Below, one piece after another: positions 61,425-64,000 of a stretch of DNA of 64,000 nucleotides. A program made the position numbers and the translations under genes. The notes beneath the pieces are model-generated. The model was given only the letters and a program-made list of their open reading frames with translations. It had not been told where the DNA came from and did no database searches. Within the stretch, counting starts at the first letter, position 1, and every line of letters starts with the position of its first letter. Source of the DNA: Candidatus Leptovillus affinis (lineage in GTDB: Bacteria > Chloroflexota > Anaerolineae > Promineifilales > Promineifilaceae); contig JADIYP010000007.1 of NCBI GenBank assembly GCA_016705235.1, positions 372,001 through 436,000 on the forward strand, given 5' to 3'.

Positions 61425-61485
61425 CAACAGCTAACAGCTCACAGCCAACAGCTAACAGCTAACAGCTTACAGCTCACAGCTTCCT
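61425..61485. repeat. Low-complexity CAACAGCTAACAGCT repeats
   Basis: About seven imperfect units of ACAGCTA/CACAGC fill the gap between the convergent patatin and PAF-acetylhydrolase-like genes and run into the stop codon region of the latter. Confidence 0.85.
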
Positions 61486-62853
61486 AACCTGCACTTCCTT
61501 ATACCGGCTCTCCCCTTGCAGCAGCGGCGACGGCCGTTCCCGCAGCGCCGCCTCAAAAAACGCCAGCGTATAGTCGTTGATAATCCGCGCCGCGCGACGG
61601 CCGTTAATCGGCCCTTTCGCCCCAAACATGCGCGTCACCGGCGAAAGCAGCGGCAAATCACTGTAATCGTAATGGCCGCTGCCGGCAATGAAAGCCACCA
61701 TGCCCCGCTCGCCGCTGGCGGCCGCCAACTGCTCGGCCAGCGCCCCATTCGTTTTGCCAAATTCCCCCACACTCATCAGGCACAAAATTGGAAAGGCGAA
61801 ACCCTGCCGCATGATGGTATCGTCCACCGGCCGCAGCCAGGGGTCCAATAACAGCAGCGCCCGGCAGCGCTGGTCCAGATGGGCAAACTGCACGGCCGTT
61901 CCCCCACCCATCGAATGCCCAAAACTACCCACGCGGGATAGGTCTAAACGGCCGTAAAACGCATTCCCCTCACCAGCCTGCCAACAGGCCAACTGATTGA
62001 GCACAAACTGCACATCCTCCGCCCACTGCTGCATGCCCAACTGCCCGGCCTGCTCCAGAGGCATGTCATCCGGCGGCGCAGTCGTGCCAAAAACCACACG
62101 GCCGTCGGGGAAAACGGTGCAAATCGCCCCACCCGTATGATTGGTCGCCGCCACCACATAGCCATGACTGGCCAATTCTTCCATCTGCCACGTATTTTGC
62201 GAATGAAGCCCCAGATACCCATGCGAAAACGTCAGCACCGGAAACGGCGCGCCATCGTCGGCTACCGGCAAATCCAGATAGCTGTGCGTCCGCGCCAGGT
62301 CTACATGGCGCAAAATAAACGGCGGAAAGCCAAAACGGCGGGCAATAGCCGGACCGCCAATCTTGAAATCGGCGATGAAAGGGGCGCGGCGCGCTTTGGG
62401 CGTTCTAACGGCCGGATACCAGACCTGGAACATTAATTCGCGCGGTCCGGCCTGATTGGCGTCAAACACATCCGACCGCGAGGTGTCTACTACGTAAAAT
62501 GTGCGCGTGCCAATGGCGTACCGGCCGGTCGGCTTCGGTAAATTGGGCACAGCCAACGCATACGGCAGCCCCACCGACGCGCCATAAACCACGACGCCGA
62601 AAAAAATCGCCCAGCCGCTGCCGGAGAACTGCGGCCATTTACCGGCCCAATCTACCGTTAACACCACCAACGATTGCAGATAAGCCGGGGCCATCTGCCA
62701 GCGCGGTTTTTCCCACGCCGTATGGACGATGACGAGCAGCGGCACAAGCAGCGGCACAGCCCGTTCGGCCGTGGTGCTGGCGTCGGGATTGGTGTACAGC
62801 CAGCCAACAGTCAGCAAATGGCCTGCCAGTATGGCTATTTCCAGCGGTCGCAT
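61474..62853 (-). CDS. PAF-acetylhydrolase-like alpha/beta hydrolase with membrane N-terminus (copy 1)
   Basis: 459 residues. Four short membrane segments (1-110) precede an alpha/beta hydrolase domain related to PAF acetylhydrolases and chlorophyllases: PVLTFSHGYLG, HGYVVAATNHTGG, nucleophile in SFGHSMGGGTAVQF, and GSGHYDYSDLPLLSP with the histidine. The hydrolase part probably faces outward. The next gene upstream on the strand is a clear paralogue. The last codons border low-complexity repeats. Confidence 0.85.
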   Translation of the reverse strand: MRPLEIAILAGHLLTVGWLYTNPDASTTAERAVPLLVPLLVIVHTAWEKPRWQMAPAYLQSLVVLTVDWAGKWPQFSGSGWAIFFGVVVYGASVGLPYALAVPNLPKPTGRYAIGTRTFYVVDTSRSDVFDANQAGPRELMFQVWYPAVRTPKARRAPFIADFKIGGPAIARRFGFPPFILRHVDLARTHSYLDLPVADDGAPFPVLTFSHGYLGLHSQNTWQMEELASHGYVVAATNHTGGAICTVFPDGRVVFGTTAPPDDMPLEQAGQLGMQQWAEDVQFVLNQLACWQAGEGNAFYGRLDLSRVGSFGHSMGGGTAVQFAHLDQRCRALLLLDPWLRPVDDTIMRQGFAFPILCLMSVGEFGKTNGALAEQLAAASGERGMVAFIAGSGHYDYSDLPLLSPVTRMFGAKGPINGRRAARIINDYTLAFFEAALRERPSPLLQGESRYKEVQVRKL

Positions 62854-62948
62854 ATGATTCCTTGCCGAATTTTCTACCGGGGGTTAACGGCCGTTCCCCA
62901 CCACAGTCACTTCCGGGTACACAACAGGCAGCGGCTCATCCGCGCCCT

Positions 62949-63998
62949 TTAAGGTCTGCGCAAAAAACGCACCACAAAATCATTCACCAGGCCAACCACA
63001 TAATCGCCGGCCATCGGCCCAGACAGCCCTAACTGCTGCGCCAAAGGCGAAAACAGCGGCAAATCACTGAAATCGAAATGAGCCGCCCCACTGACCGTCG
63101 CCAAATAGCCGGTGCGGGTCAGCGAATTGTACAATGTCTCGGCGATGGCGTCGTTGGCCGCCGCATCGTTAAACTCCCACTGCGCCGCCCGCAAGAACAT
63201 GAATGGCTGGTCCAACCCGCCGGCCACAATGACTCCAGAAACCGGCACGACCCAGGCGTCCAGACCGACGCCAGCCTGGCAGCGCGGATCGCGGCCGCAA
63301 AACTGCACCGTCGCCCCGCCGCCGGTAGAGTGCCCAAACACACCCACGCGGGAAAGGTCGAGACGGCCGTTAAACGCATTGCCCGCTTCGTCATTCCAAA
63401 CCGCCAGCTTATCCAGCACAAAACCAATGTCGTCGGCCCAAACGCCCACCAGGGTATTGCTGGTGTGCGGCGGTTCGCCCTCACCCGAAAGGACGTCGGG
63501 ATCATACAGAACCGCACGGCCGTCGGGAAACACAGTGATGGCATTGCCATAGGTATGGTCAATGGTCGCCACCACAAACCCATGGCTGGCCAAATCGCGC
63601 ACCAAACTCGTATTTTGCCCGCGAATGCCTTGCAGCCCATGCGAAAAAGTTAGCACCGGAAACGGCGCCCCATGGCTCGCCAGCGGCGCGTCAACAATGG
63701 TTTGCGTATGCACCAGATTGATGTGATTCAGCAAAAACGAGGGCAGCCCCAATCGCTCCGCCAACGTCGCGCCCACCACGTCCAGTTGGTCCATATACGG
63801 CGCTTCTTTTCCCTGGGCGTCAGCCGCCGCCGGATACCACACCTGCACCATTATCTCGCGTTTATCGTCCGGCTGCGCCGTGTAAATTTCTGGGCGTGAT
63901 CGGTCCACCAGGTGATAGGTTCGTGTGCCAACGGCGTATGAGCCGGTGAGCGATGGCAGTTTGGGAACCGGCAGCAGCACCGGCAGCGCCAAAGCCGT
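62949..63998 (-). CDS. PAF-acetylhydrolase-like alpha/beta hydrolase (copy 2), 5' end beyond window
   Basis: At least 349 residues, open to the edge of the window. It matches copy 1 along its length (TGSYAVGTRTYHLVDRSRPE against TGRYAIGTRTFYVVDTSRSD), with LTFSHGLQGIRGQNT, nucleophile GVFGHSTGGGATVQF and GAAHFDFSDLPLFSP. The N-terminal membrane part seen in copy 1 probably lies outside the window, so the internal TTG at 63992 is not taken as start. The two are tandem duplicates 95 bp apart. Confidence 0.85.
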   Translation of the reverse strand, partial: TALALPVLLPVPKLPSLTGSYAVGTRTYHLVDRSRPEIYTAQPDDKREIMVQVWYPAAADAQGKEAPYMDQLDVVGATLAERLGLPSFLLNHINLVHTQTIVDAPLASHGAPFPVLTFSHGLQGIRGQNTSLVRDLASHGFVVATIDHTYGNAITVFPDGRAVLYDPDVLSGEGEPPHTSNTLVGVWADDIGFVLDKLAVWNDEAGNAFNGRLDLSRVGVFGHSTGGGATVQFCGRDPRCQAGVGLDAWVVPVSGVIVAGGLDQPFMFLRAAQWEFNDAAANDAIAETLYNSLTRTGYLATVSGAAHFDFSDLPLFSPLAQQLGLSGPMAGDYVVGLVNDFVVRFLRRP

Positions 63999-64000
63999 CA

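Larger units (their letters stand above)
1..64000. repeat. Highly iterated octamer palindrome ACGGCCGT
   Basis: About 140 copies counted by eye over the whole window, in both coding and intergenic DNA, often within AAACGGCCGTTT. In coding DNA it is read as T-A-V, as N/D/H/Y-G-R or as R-P according to frame. Exact counts need a computer. Described further in the findings. Confidence 0.95.

Overview
The window reads as a chromosomal segment of a free-living bacterium, most likely a Chloroflexota (Anaerolineae-like) lineage. This is an inference from gene content: YfhO-type and GT39 membrane proteins, ArsR-DUF2087 regulators, a V4R sensor, a tricorn protease, a Ycf45-like R3H ATPase and a TGS-nucleoside kinase. 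Gene density is high and base composition moderately GC-rich. I see no rRNA, tRNA, CRISPR array, transposase, phage gene or plasmid function.

Layout, left to right. An ABC importer of the nucleoside/BMP type (two permeases, then a double ATPase) occupies 1-3.7 kb, followed by a degenerate NUDIX protein. A repeat-rich non-coding stretch (4.2-5.2 kb) precedes greA. A leftward surface-glycan block (5.8-12.0 kb) holds a GT39-like glycosyltransferase and a giant YfhO-flippase fusion. A leftward V4R sensor and response regulator pair (12.1-13.7 kb) is divergent from a GH1 beta-glucosidase. Then come yebC-ruvC-ruvA, a tricorn protease and an NTF2-like protein. The leftward nusA-ylxR-infB-rbfA-nrnA-truB-ribF operon (21.2-28.8 kb) links transcription termination, translation initiation, ribosome maturation and RNA turnover; it has a leader terminator and no rimP. 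At 29-41 kb lie a YegP-like protein, a DMT exporter, two glycerophosphodiesterase paralogues with a NUDIX hydrolase, DAHP synthase, a solute-binding lipoprotein coupled to coaX, and two tandem ArsR-DUF2087 regulators with a readable self-regulated promoter. A 1377-residue secreted subtilase follows, then gmk, fmdB, tmk, the R3H ATPase, a GNAT-like protein, the complete sdhCDAB operon, a TGS-nucleoside kinase, a zinc phospholipase C-like protein, a lytic transglycosylase, a TPR protein, an MDR dehydrogenase, a patatin and two tandem PAF-acetylhydrolase-like genes, the last cut by the window edge.

The most striking signal is not a gene. The 8-bp palindrome ACGGCCGT occurs about 140 times by eye in 64 kb (1-2 expected by chance), inside genes in all frames and between genes, like the cyanobacterial HIP1 octamer but with another sequence. 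There is also a 60-bp intergenic element with perfect 15-bp terminal inverted repeats (at least five good copies), and several classes of short 7-11 bp tandem repeats, three of which sit in-frame inside the glycan genes. Start codons were chosen from visible Shine-Dalgarno sites where these contradict the longest reading frame.
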